From NCBI GenBank assembly GCA_038241255.1, contig JBBRFW010000020.1:1-41850 (forward strand): 41,850 nucleotides of DNA. Direction: 5' to 3'. Position 1 is the stretch's first letter; every line of letters starts with the position of its first letter. The stretch is from Schlegelella_A sp038241255. Lineage in GTDB: Bacteria; Pseudomonadota; Gammaproteobacteria; Burkholderiales; Burkholderiaceae_C. The notes beneath the pieces were generated by a model. It was not told where the DNA came from. It searched no databases and saw only the letters and a list, made by a program, of their open reading frames with translations. This document shows positions 1 through 7,221 of the stretch, piece by piece. Both the position numbers and the translations under genes were made by a program.

Positions 1-1974
1 GCGGCCGGCGGTCGCGCCGATCAGGAAGCCGCGCGCACGCTGGTCGGCGGCGGCCCAGATCAGGTCGCCGACGCGCTGGAAGCCGAACATCGAGTAGTAG
101 ATGTAGAACGGCAGCATCGCCAGGCCGTGCGTCGAGTACGACGTCGCCGCCGCGGTCCACGACGAGAGCGCCCCGGCCTCGGTGATCCCTTCCTCGAGGA
201 TCTGCCCGCTCTTGTCCTCGCGGTAGGAGAGGATCGATCCGGAATCCTCGGGCTGGTAGAGCTGGCCGAGCGGTGCATAGATGCCGACCTGGCGGAACAG
301 GCTCGCCATGCCGAAGGTGCGCGCCTCGTCGGCGACGATCGGCACGATGCGCGGCCCGAGCTGCGGATCCTTCATCAGGTTGCCGAGGACGCGCACGAAC
401 GCCATCGTCGTGCTCATCTCCTTGCCGTCGGCGTGCAGCGCGAACGCCGAGGTGGCTTCGAGGGCGGGCACCGGCAGCGGCGCGCAGTCGCTGCGCCGTG
501 CCGGCAGCGTGCCGCCCAGGGCCCGCCGTCGGCTCTGTAGGTAGCGGATCTCGGCGCTGTCGTCGGCCGGCTTGTAGAAGGCGAGCGACTGCGTGTCGGC
601 GTCGCTCAACGGCAGCGCGAAGCGGTCGCGAAAGGCGATCAGGCCGGCGCTGTCGAGCTTCTTCGCCTGGTGCGTCGTCATCCGGCCCTGCGCCGCCTCG
701 CCCATCGCGTAGCCCTTCATCGTCTTGGCCAGCACCACCGTCGGCCGACCGGCGTGCGCGACCGCAGCGGCGAAGGCGGCGTGGATCTTGACGGCGTCGT
801 GGCCGCCGCGGCGCAGGCGATCAATATCCTCGTCGCGCAGGTCGGCGACGAGCATCCGAAGCTCGTCGTTCTGGCCGAAGAAGACCTCGCGGTTGAAGGC
901 CCCGTCCTTCGCCGACAAGGTCTGGAACTGGCCGTCGACGGTGTGCGCGAAGGCGCGCATCAGTGCGTGGCCGTGGTCGCGCGCGAAGAGCACGTCCCAA
1001 TCCGACGACCACAGGCACTTGATCACATGCCAACCCGCACCCGCGAACACCGACTCGAGCTCGTCGACGATGCGGCCGTTGCCGCGCACCGGCCCATCGA
1101 GGCGCTGCAGGTTGCAGTTGATGACGAAGGTGCAGTTGTCTAGCTGCTCGCGCGCGGCGAGCGAGAGCGCGGCGATCGATTCCGGCTCGTCCATCTCGCC
1201 GTCGCCGAAGAAGCCCCAGACGCGGCGTTGCGCGGCGCCGGCGCCCGGCGCCAGCAGGCCGCGGTGCTGCAGATAGCGCATAAACCGCGCCTGGTAGATC
1301 GCGTTGATCGGGCCGATCCCCATCGAGCCGGTCGGAAACTGCCAGAAGTCGGGCATCAGCTGCGGATGCGGGTACGACGTCAGGCCGCGCGCGCCGTGCG
1401 CCGGCGCGACGAGCTCCTGGCGGTAGTGGGCAAGGTCGTCGGCCGAGAGGCGCCCTTCGAGGAACGCGCGCGCGTAGACGCCCGGCGCTGAGTGCGGCTG
1501 AAAGAAGACCAGGTCGCCGAGGCTGGCGCCGGTCCCGCCCGAGCGGGCGCGGAAGAAGTGGTTGAAGCCGACCTCGAACAGATCGGCCGCCGACGCGTAG
1601 CTGGCGATGTGGCCGCCGAGCTCGGCCGAGCCGCCGCTCTCGACACGGTTGGCGCGCATCACCATCGCCAGCGCGTTCCAGCGCATCAGCGCGGCGAGGC
1701 GCTGCTCCATTGCGAGGTCGCCCGGGAACGGCGGCTGCGCTTCGAGGGGAATCGTGTTGACGTACGGCGTGACCATCGAAGGAAGCCAGCGAACGCCGCG
1801 CCGGCGCGCATGCGCGAGCAGCGCGTCGAACAGGAAGCGGGCGCGAGCCTCGCCGTGCACCGCGACCAGCGCGTCGAGCGCCTCGCACCATTCGGCGGTC
1901 TCGGCAGGGTCGGGGTCTTCGGCGTCGTCGGACAGCGCCGTGCCGATGTGGCGGACGAGGGAGAGGTCGTTCAT
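1..1974 (-). CDS. aceE: Pyruvate dehydrogenase E1 component, homodimeric type (partial, C-terminus outside window)
   Basis: Thiamine-diphosphate-dependent E1 subunit that decarboxylates pyruvate and acetylates the lipoyl group of E2 (AceF) in the cytoplasmic pyruvate dehydrogenase complex. The frame is open from the ATG at 1974 to the left edge, giving 658 residues of a family that is usually 880-900 long. Recognisable blocks are the N-terminal stretch with YVNTIP, the substrate/cofactor segment GSMGIGPINAIYQARF, and the ThDP/Mg motif GDGEMDEPES followed by CTFVINCN near residues 255-285. Later blocks include KTMKGYAMGE and, in the pyrimidine-binding domain, QPEDSGSILSYRED. The start is the ATG giving MNDLSLVRH; no convincing Shine-Dalgarno is seen just upstream. 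The gene lies 157 bp downstream of the modE-like gene on the same strand. aceF and lpd would be expected beyond the left edge. Confidence 0.96.
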   Translation of the reverse strand, partial: MNDLSLVRHIGTALSDDAEDPDPAETAEWCEALDALVAVHGEARARFLFDALLAHARRRGVRWLPSMVTPYVNTIPLEAQPPFPGDLAMEQRLAALMRWNALAMVMRANRVESGGSAELGGHIASYASAADLFEVGFNHFFRARSGGTGASLGDLVFFQPHSAPGVYARAFLEGRLSADDLAHYRQELVAPAHGARGLTSYPHPQLMPDFWQFPTGSMGIGPINAIYQARFMRYLQHRGLLAPGAGAAQRRVWGFFGDGEMDEPESIAALSLAAREQLDNCTFVINCNLQRLDGPVRGNGRIVDELESVFAGAGWHVIKCLWSSDWDVLFARDHGHALMRAFAHTVDGQFQTLSAKDGAFNREVFFGQNDELRMLVADLRDEDIDRLRRGGHDAVKIHAAFAAAVAHAGRPTVVLAKTMKGYAMGEAAQGRMTTHQAKKLDSAGLIAFRDRFALPLSDADTQSLAFYKPADDSAEIRYLQSRRRALGGTLPARRSDCAPLPVPALEATSAFALHADGKEMSTTMAFVRVLGNLMKDPQLGPRIVPIVADEARTFGMASLFRQVGIYAPLGQLYQPEDSGSILSYREDKSGQILEEGITEAGALSSWTAAATSYSTHGLAMLPFYIYYSMFGFQRVGDLIWAAADQRARGFLIGATAGR

Positions 1975-2131
1975 GGCGACGGCGCGTTCGGCGGCTGGAT
2001 GCAAAAGCAAGACTACAGGAGAGCCGCGGTCGGGACACGCCCGCCTGGGCGCCAACGCGGGCGGCTTCCGAAAGGGCGGAGCAACCGACGAGACGCCGCG
2101 CAGCTCCAACGCCAAGCATCGGTTCCGCTCC

Positions 2132-2515
2132 TCAATCATCGCCGGCGTCAGGACGGATCAGGGCGACAAGCTGTGGCAAGCGTTTGGCGACCGCGCGCTC
2201 GGCGTCGCGCTCGATCGCCCGATAGATCGTCAGCACGCGCTTGCCCATAGGTGTCAACTGTGCGCCGCCGCCGGCGACGCCACCGCGTTGCTTGAGCACG
2301 AGGGGCTCGACGAAGTCGGCGTTCATCGCTGCCACCAGCGTCCACACCCGCTGGTAGCTCATGCCCAGGCGTCGGCCTGCTTGGGCGATTGAGCCTGTCT
2401 CGGCGATGCCCAATAACACGTCGGCTTTTCCCGGACCGATCGCCACGGAGTGCTTGATCTCCACCCTGAAGCGCGTTTTTACGCCGAGCGTCGAGCCGAT
2501 GGGTGTGGGTTTCAT
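2132..2515 (-). CDS. modE: ModE-type molybdate-responsive regulator, DNA-binding domain only
   Basis: Winged-helix repressor of the ModE N-terminal class, about 127 residues from the ATG at 2515; an ATG at 2527 would add four residues. The helix-turn-helix is visible as ADVLLGIAETGSIAQAGRRLGMSYQRVW, followed by a wing with GGGAQLTP and a C-terminal dimerisation helix with ERDAERAVAKRL. E. coli ModE has in addition two C-terminal molybdate-binding MOP/TOBE modules; none is present here, as the protein stops directly after the DNA-binding domain. It is divergent from modA, and a symmetric operator-like element lies between the two starts, so control of modABC, and probably of itself, is likely. 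How it would sense molybdate is unclear. The assignment rests on the HTH pattern and the locus. Confidence 0.85.
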   Translation of the reverse strand: MKPTPIGSTLGVKTRFRVEIKHSVAIGPGKADVLLGIAETGSIAQAGRRLGMSYQRVWTLVAAMNADFVEPLVLKQRGGVAGGGAQLTPMGKRVLTIYRAIERDAERAVAKRLPQLVALIRPDAGDD

Positions 2516-2558
2516 CCTGCGCCGCATTGTCAACCGGTCCCCGGGTTCCGAGTCGCTT

Positions 2559-2598
2559 CGATATACTGCGCTGGCGATATCGCAAGCGAGAGATATCG
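2559..2598. promoter_or_regulatory. Candidate ModE operator and mod promoter, 40-bp three-part palindrome
   Basis: The sequence reads CGATAT, ten bases, CGATATCG, ten bases, ATATCG, and is symmetric about position 2578.5. The half-sites resemble the AT-rich CG-TATAT half-sites known for ModE. A near-consensus -10 hexamer TATACT (2562-2567), reading toward modA, lies inside the element, so binding would occlude RNA polymerase. It is 23 bp before the modA ATG and 43 bp before the modE ATG. That it is a ModE site is inferred from position and symmetry. Confidence 0.65.
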
Positions 2599-2621
2599 AC
2601 CCACCCGCACAAGGACGCTTC

Positions 2622-3410
2622 ATGCCTCGCTCTTTTCGGCGCATCGCTCCGTGGCTTGCTGCAGCCCTCTTGGGGATCACCTCGCTAGGGCTCGCGTCCG
2701 CGCAGACCGTGGCGACACTGGCAGCTGCCTCGGACCTTAAGTTCGCAATCGAGGAGGTCGCCGCCCGCTTCGAGCGTGACACCGGCCTCAAGATCAAGCT
2801 CGTATTCGGCTCCTCGGGCAACTTCTATTCACAGATCCTGCAGAACGCGCCCTTCCACCTCTTCATGTCGGCGGACGAGGACTTCGTCTACAAGCTCGCC
2901 GACGCCGGCAAGACGGTGGACCGTGGCAGGGCCTATGCAGTGGGCCGCATCGGCATCATCGTGCCGAAGGGCTCGCCCGTGAAGGCAGACAACGAGCTCA
3001 AGGATCTTGCCGCGGCGCTGAAGGACGGACGGTTGCAGAAGTTCGCCATCGCCAATCCGGAGCACGCCCCATACGGCGCGCGCGCCAAGGAAGCGCTGCA
3101 GCATGCGGGGATGTGGGAGGCGATCCAGCCCAAGCTCGTGCTCGGCGAGAACATCTCGCAGACGGCGCAGTTCGCCACGTCGGGGTCCACTCAAGGCGGT
3201 GTCATCGCGCTGTCGATCGCCAAGGCGCCGGCCGTTGGCGGGCTGGGCGATTTCGCTCTGATTCCCGAGGGCTGGCACCAGCCGCTAAGGCAGCGCATGG
3301 TCCTCATCAACGATGCGCCGCCCGAAGCGCGGGCCTTCTACGCCTACGTCGCCAGCCCAGTCGCCCAGGAGATCATGGTCCGCTACGGCTTCGCAATGCC
3401 CAGGGAGTAG
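2622..3410 (+). CDS. modA: Molybdate ABC transporter, periplasmic binding protein
   Basis: Periplasmic receptor that delivers molybdate or tungstate to ModBC. The product has 262 residues and begins with a Sec signal peptide: basic MPRSFRR, hydrophobic core LAAALLGITSLGLA, predicted cleavage after ASA. The mature protein opens with TLAAASDLKFAIEEVAARFE, typical of ModA with its oxyanion-contacting Ser. It continues with LVFGSSGNFYSQILQNAPFHLFMSADE, another ModA signature. The C-terminal AFYAYVASPVAQEIMVRYGF is also typical. The ATG at 2622 places the signal peptide correctly, and longer upstream versions would run through the operator. It is the first gene of modABC, 27 bp before modB. Confidence 0.95.
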   Translation: MPRSFRRIAPWLAAALLGITSLGLASAQTVATLAAASDLKFAIEEVAARFERDTGLKIKLVFGSSGNFYSQILQNAPFHLFMSADEDFVYKLADAGKTVDRGRAYAVGRIGIIVPKGSPVKADNELKDLAAALKDGRLQKFAIANPEHAPYGARAKEALQHAGMWEAIQPKLVLGENISQTAQFATSGSTQGGVIALSIAKAPAVGGLGDFALIPEGWHQPLRQRMVLINDAPPEARAFYAYVASPVAQEIMVRYGFAMPRE

Positions 3411-3437
3411 CCGGCCGCCGAGGCCGAAGGCGCAGGC

Positions 3438-4103
3438 ATGGACTGGCAGGCGCTCAAGCTGTCGCTCGAGTTGGCAGGCGTCACGCTCGTCGTGCTGCTG
3501 CCGCCGGGCCTGTGGTTGGGTCGCTGGCTCGCCTACTCCGGCTTCGCCGGCAAGGCCTGGATCGAGGCGCTCGTGGTGCTGCCACTGGTGTTGCCACCGA
3601 CAGTGCTGGGCTATTACCTCTTGGTCTCGCTCGGCGGGGCCTCGCCGCTCGGCCGCTGGCTGGCCGAGACCTTCAACCTGAGGCTGACCTTCAACTTCCT
3701 TGGCTTGGTGCTGGCTTCCGTCGTCTTCAACGTGCCTTTCCTCGTCCAGCCGGTGCAGCGCGCCTTCGCTGCAATCCCGCTCCAACTCGGCGAAGCTGCC
3801 ACGCTCAGTGGTCTCGGAATCTGGCAGACGTTCTTGCGTGTCGAATTGCCGCTCGCTTGGCCGGGCGTGCTTTCGGCAATGGTGCTGACCTTTGTGCATA
3901 CGCTGGGCGAGTTCGGCGTGGTGCTGATGATCGGCGGCAGCATCCCAGGTGAGACGAGGACGATCGCGATTGCGATCTATGACCGCATGCAGGCGTTCGA
4001 CCAGGCCAGCGCCGACCGCATGGCCACCCTGTTGCTGGTGTTGTCGCTCGCAGCCGTCGGCGCAACGTTCTTCGCGTCGGCCCGGCTGCTGATCCGGCGA
4101 TGA
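3438..4103 (+). CDS. modB: Molybdate ABC transporter permease
   Basis: Inner-membrane permease of the molybdate importer, 221 residues, the usual ModB length. Hydrophobic segments lie at roughly residues 8-32, 43-66, 80-105, 145-170 and 195-215. The LVVLPLVLPPTVLGYYLL segment is a ModB hallmark. The cytoplasmic EAA loop that docks onto the ATPase is present as GEAATLSGLGIWQTFLRVELPLAWPG, and the following FVHTLGEFGVVLMIGGSIPGETRT is highly characteristic. It follows modA after 27 bp and overlaps modC by 4 bp (ATGA), so translation of the two is probably coupled. Codon use here and in modC looks less GC-extreme than in neighbouring genes. Confidence 0.95.
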   Translation: MDWQALKLSLELAGVTLVVLLPPGLWLGRWLAYSGFAGKAWIEALVVLPLVLPPTVLGYYLLVSLGGASPLGRWLAETFNLRLTFNFLGLVLASVVFNVPFLVQPVQRAFAAIPLQLGEAATLSGLGIWQTFLRVELPLAWPGVLSAMVLTFVHTLGEFGVVLMIGGSIPGETRTIAIAIYDRMQAFDQASADRMATLLLVLSLAAVGATFFASARLLIRR

Positions 4104-5260
4104 CCGGATCGAGCCGCTCGATCAACGACGGCGACCCGGTCGACGCGGGAGCGCTCGACGTCGAGGTCGAGCAGTCGGTGCCGATGCCGTTGTCCGGTGC
4201 TTTCCGCTGCAAGTCGAGCGAGCTGCTCGCGCTGGTCGGCCCTTCCGGCGCCGGCAAGACTTCGATCTTGCGGGTGTTGGCCGGGCTCATGCGACCGGAG
4301 AGCGGCCGCGTCGTCGTCGGTGGCGAAGTGTGGTGCGACACGGCACGTCGCATCTTCGTTCCGCCGCAGCGCCGGCACGTCGGACTGGTGTTCCAGGACT
4401 ATGCATTGATGCCGCACCTGAGCGCGTTGCACAACGTCGCGCTGTCGCTGCTGCATCTGCCGCGTTCCGAACGCATGGCAAGGGCTCGCCACTGGCTCGA
4501 ACATGTGCAGCTGACGCCCGGCGAGCAGTCGCGGCGGCCGGCGGCGCTTTCGGGGGGGCAGCAGCAGCGCGTCGCGGTCGCGCGTGCGCTGGCACGGGAG
4601 CCGCGGCTGTTGCTGCTGGATGAGCCTTTTTCAGCGGTCGACCAGATGAGCCGGCGTGGCCTCTATCGGCTGCTGGCCGCGCTGCGACGCGAGCTGGCGG
4701 TTCCGATCCTCTTGGTGACGCATGACCTGAACGAGGCCCGCATGCTCGCCGACAGCCTGGTCGTGATGGATGCGGGCCGGGTGCTGCAGCAGGGAGCACC
4801 CGATGCCATCCATCGCGCGCCGCGCAACGCGCGCGTTGCTGATTTGGTCGGCATTCACAACCGTTTCGGCGGTCAGTGGATAGGTCCAGCGGAGCAATCG
4901 GGATGGGGCTTGCTGCGCTGGATCATCGATGGCGACGACGGCGCGCAGGGGCCCGTGCTGCGCGTGCGCGACAAGGGTAGGCTGCAGGCTGGCCAGCCTG
5001 TGACTTGGGTCGTCCCGGGCGACGGCATCGCGCTGCTCGACCGCGCCCCGGAAGGCATGGGCGAATTCGCTGTCAAGGTCGGCGAGGCCCGCCACCTTGG
5101 CGAGATCACCCTCGCGACGTTGGTGATCGAGCCCCTGAATGGCGCGCAGGTCTTGCTCACGCTCTCCGGTGCCCAGCGCCAGCGGATCAAGGTCGACACC
5201 CGCCTGGCGGTTCGCATCGACCTTGAGCTCGTGCACGTGATGCCGGTACGAGCGCGCTGA
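4100..5260 (+). CDS. modC: Molybdate ABC transporter, ATP-binding subunit
   Basis: ATPase that powers molybdate import, forming the complex with ModA and ModB at the inner membrane. All ABC motifs are visible: Walker A GPSGAGKTS near residues 47-55, Q-loop VFQDYALMPH, signature LSGGQQQR, Walker B RLLLLDEP, and switch His in LLVTHDLNEA. After the nucleotide-binding domain comes a C-terminal extension of about 120 residues with GEFAVKVGEARHLGEITLATLVIE, matching a TOBE/MOP-type regulatory domain. The total of 386 residues is somewhat longer than the roughly 350 of E. coli ModC. The start overlaps the modB stop (ATGA). No other mod or moa gene follows. Confidence 0.93.
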   Translation: MTGSSRSINDGDPVDAGALDVEVEQSVPMPLSGAFRCKSSELLALVGPSGAGKTSILRVLAGLMRPESGRVVVGGEVWCDTARRIFVPPQRRHVGLVFQDYALMPHLSALHNVALSLLHLPRSERMARARHWLEHVQLTPGEQSRRPAALSGGQQQRVAVARALAREPRLLLLDEPFSAVDQMSRRGLYRLLAALRRELAVPILLVTHDLNEARMLADSLVVMDAGRVLQQGAPDAIHRAPRNARVADLVGIHNRFGGQWIGPAEQSGWGLLRWIIDGDDGAQGPVLRVRDKGRLQAGQPVTWVVPGDGIALLDRAPEGMGEFAVKVGEARHLGEITLATLVIEPLNGAQVLLTLSGAQRQRIKVDTRLAVRIDLELVHVMPVRAR

Positions 5261-5355
5261 AGGCCGGCCGTGCCAGCCAGAGAGGTGCCCGATGAACCTC
5301 CGGATCCCGGTGCTCGGGTGCGGCGATGCCGGATGCGGTCACTCCTCCTGGCGCC

Positions 5356-7038
5356 TCAGCGATCGAACTCCGTCAACACCCCCCCCGCCAGCGGCACTTC
5401 CGCCACCAGTCCGCCCTCATCCGCCACCTGCCGCCCATTGACCCAGACGGCGCGAACGCCCACCGCATCGGTGGTCAGCCGCGCCCCTCCCGCGGGCAGG
5501 TCGTGCACCCGCCGCTTCGGCCCGCGCCCCACGATCCGCGGATCGAACAGCAGCAGATCGGCCGCATAGCCTTCGCGGATCAACCCGCGTCTTTGCAGCC
5601 CGAGCACCGCTGCCGGATGCGACGTCAACCGCCGCACCGCCTCTTCCATCGGCATCGCCTCACGATCCCGCGCCCAGTGCCCGAGCATGTGCAGACCGAA
5701 CCCGGCGTCGTTGAAGAACGTCAGGTGCGCACCGGCATCGCTGAGGCTCACGATGCTGTTCGGATGGTTCAGGATCCTTCCCACCGCTTCCTCGTCGCTG
5801 TTCAGCAGTTGCGCCGTGAACAGCGTCTGCAGGTCTTCGGCAAGCGCCAAGTCGAGCATCACGTCGAGCGGGTCGCGGCCGGCCTCGCGCGCGATTTCGG
5901 CGATCGTGCGCTGCTCGAGGCGCGCGTGCTGGGGCCGCGCGGTCTCGACCACGTGAACCTTGTCCCACTCGTTGTTAAAGAGGCGAAAAGTCGTGGGCGT
6001 CGCCAGCTCGGCGCGCACTGCGTCCCGAAAGGCGCGGTCGTCGAGCTTCGCCTTCAAGGCATCGCCGCTCAGCCCGAGCGCCGGTTTCCAGGTGACGAGC
6101 CCTTCCAGGGGGTAGGGCGAGGCGAGGGTGAAGTCCATCGTCAGCGGGCAGCACGAAACCTGGCCGATCAGCCGGTGGCCGCGTGTGTTGGCGCCGGCAA
6201 TCGCGTCGAGGTCGTCGAACACCGCGCGAGGGTGGGCACCGTTGTGCAGCAGCGCCGCGATCATCACCGGGCGGCCGGTGGCGGCGGCCAGCGACTCGAG
6301 AAAGGGCACCGGCGTGTGCCCGCCCTTGGTGAGCATGTAGACGCCGCGGCCGCGTTCGGCCATCGCGCTCACCAGCGCGGTCATCTCGGCGTCGTCGGCG
6401 AGGCGCGAGGGCATCGGCAGGCCGCCTTCCCCGTTGTGCGCCGGGCTCGTGCTGCTGGCGAAGCCGACGGCGCCGTGGCGCATCGCGTCGCGCACCACCA
6501 CCTGCATCTGCGCGATCTCGTCGGCGGTCGCGGCGCGCCTGGCTGCGTCGTTGCCCATCACGTAGGTGCGCACCGACGAGTGACCGACGTAGGCGGCGAC
6601 GTTGATGGCGCAGCCCTTGCGCCGCAGCTGTGCCATGTACTCGCCGAAGCTCTCGAAGCCCCAGTCGATGCCGGCGCGCAGCGCGCCGAGCGACATGCCC
6701 TCGACCTGCGTGAGGTTTCTCATCGTCAGCTCGCGGTCCGCCGGGCGGCAGGGCGCGATCGTGAAGCCGCAGTTGCCGATCACTGCCGTCGTCACGCCGA
6801 GCGCGGGCGAAGGGCGTAGCGTCGGGTCCCAGGTGATCTGGGCGTCGAAGTGGGTGTGGCTGTCGATGATGCCGGGCATCAGCGCCAGGCCGTCGGCGTC
6901 GATCGTGCGCGTGGCCGTGCTCGCGGGCCGAGGACCGATCGCGACGACGCGGCCGTCGCCGACCGCCACGTCGGCGGTCGACGGTTTCGCGCCGGAGCCG
7001 TCGAAGACTCGAGCGCCGCGAATGAGAAGGTCGATCAC
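5356..7038 (-). CDS. D-aminoacylase / N-acyl-D-amino-acid deacylase family amidohydrolase
   Basis: Metal-dependent amidohydrolase of the amidohydrolase_3 (D-aminoacylase) family, 560 residues. Family features in order are the first metal-binding motif in PGIIDSHTHFDAQ (HxH near residues 61-63), the Cys-containing VIGNCGFTIAPCRP, the His in YVGHSSVRTYVMG, and the catalytic/metal Asp in VSLSDAGAHLTFFND. The C-terminal beta-sandwich segment ADLLLFDP is also typical. Known members hydrolyse N-acyl-D-amino acids; related proteins include dihydropyrimidinase-like enzymes, so the substrate here is open. The start is GTG at 7038, which gives MIDLLIRGARVFDG, the standard N-terminus of the family. It is the last gene of a minus-strand run and follows a short coding remnant ending at 7052. 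Confidence 0.85.
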   Translation of the reverse strand: MIDLLIRGARVFDGSGAKPSTADVAVGDGRVVAIGPRPASTATRTIDADGLALMPGIIDSHTHFDAQITWDPTLRPSPALGVTTAVIGNCGFTIAPCRPADRELTMRNLTQVEGMSLGALRAGIDWGFESFGEYMAQLRRKGCAINVAAYVGHSSVRTYVMGNDAARRAATADEIAQMQVVVRDAMRHGAVGFASSTSPAHNGEGGLPMPSRLADDAEMTALVSAMAERGRGVYMLTKGGHTPVPFLESLAAATGRPVMIAALLHNGAHPRAVFDDLDAIAGANTRGHRLIGQVSCCPLTMDFTLASPYPLEGLVTWKPALGLSGDALKAKLDDRAFRDAVRAELATPTTFRLFNNEWDKVHVVETARPQHARLEQRTIAEIAREAGRDPLDVMLDLALAEDLQTLFTAQLLNSDEEAVGRILNHPNSIVSLSDAGAHLTFFNDAGFGLHMLGHWARDREAMPMEEAVRRLTSHPAAVLGLQRRGLIREGYAADLLLFDPRIVGRGPKRRVHDLPAGGARLTTDAVGVRAVWVNGRQVADEGGLVAEVPLAGGVLTEFDR

Positions 7039-7051
7039 GCGCGGCGCAGGG

Positions 7052-7200
7052 TCAGTCCGGCGCGTTGCTGGAAATCAGCTCGCCGTTGCTGATCGACTTG
7101 CCGGCGAGCGCCTTCTCGACGTCGGTCTTGTCGAGCTTGACGGGATCGCCCGCATGCGTGAGGCCGGGGCGCGGCCGCCGGGAAAATCCAATGCGGACGA
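7052..7200 (-). pseudogene. Orphan C-terminal coding remnant, unidentified
   Basis: The minus strand carries an open frame ending at a TGA at 7052, with protein-like sequence: ..GLTHAGDPVKLDK.. followed by TDVEKALAGKSISNGELIS. The frame has no ATG, GTG or TTG start downstream of the preceding gene's stop. It sits only 13 bp before the amidohydrolase start, the spacing expected for the end of an upstream operon partner. It therefore looks like the surviving tail of a deleted gene, or an extension of the preceding gene after a frameshift near 7222. I do not recognise the family. Confidence 0.35.
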
Positions 7201-7221
7201 GACATGTGGCAACTTCTCGGG

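Noticed and set aside
5326..6819. 497-residue plus-strand ORF
   Set aside because: Antisense to the amidohydrolase gene, which has a complete set of metal-binding motifs on the minus strand.
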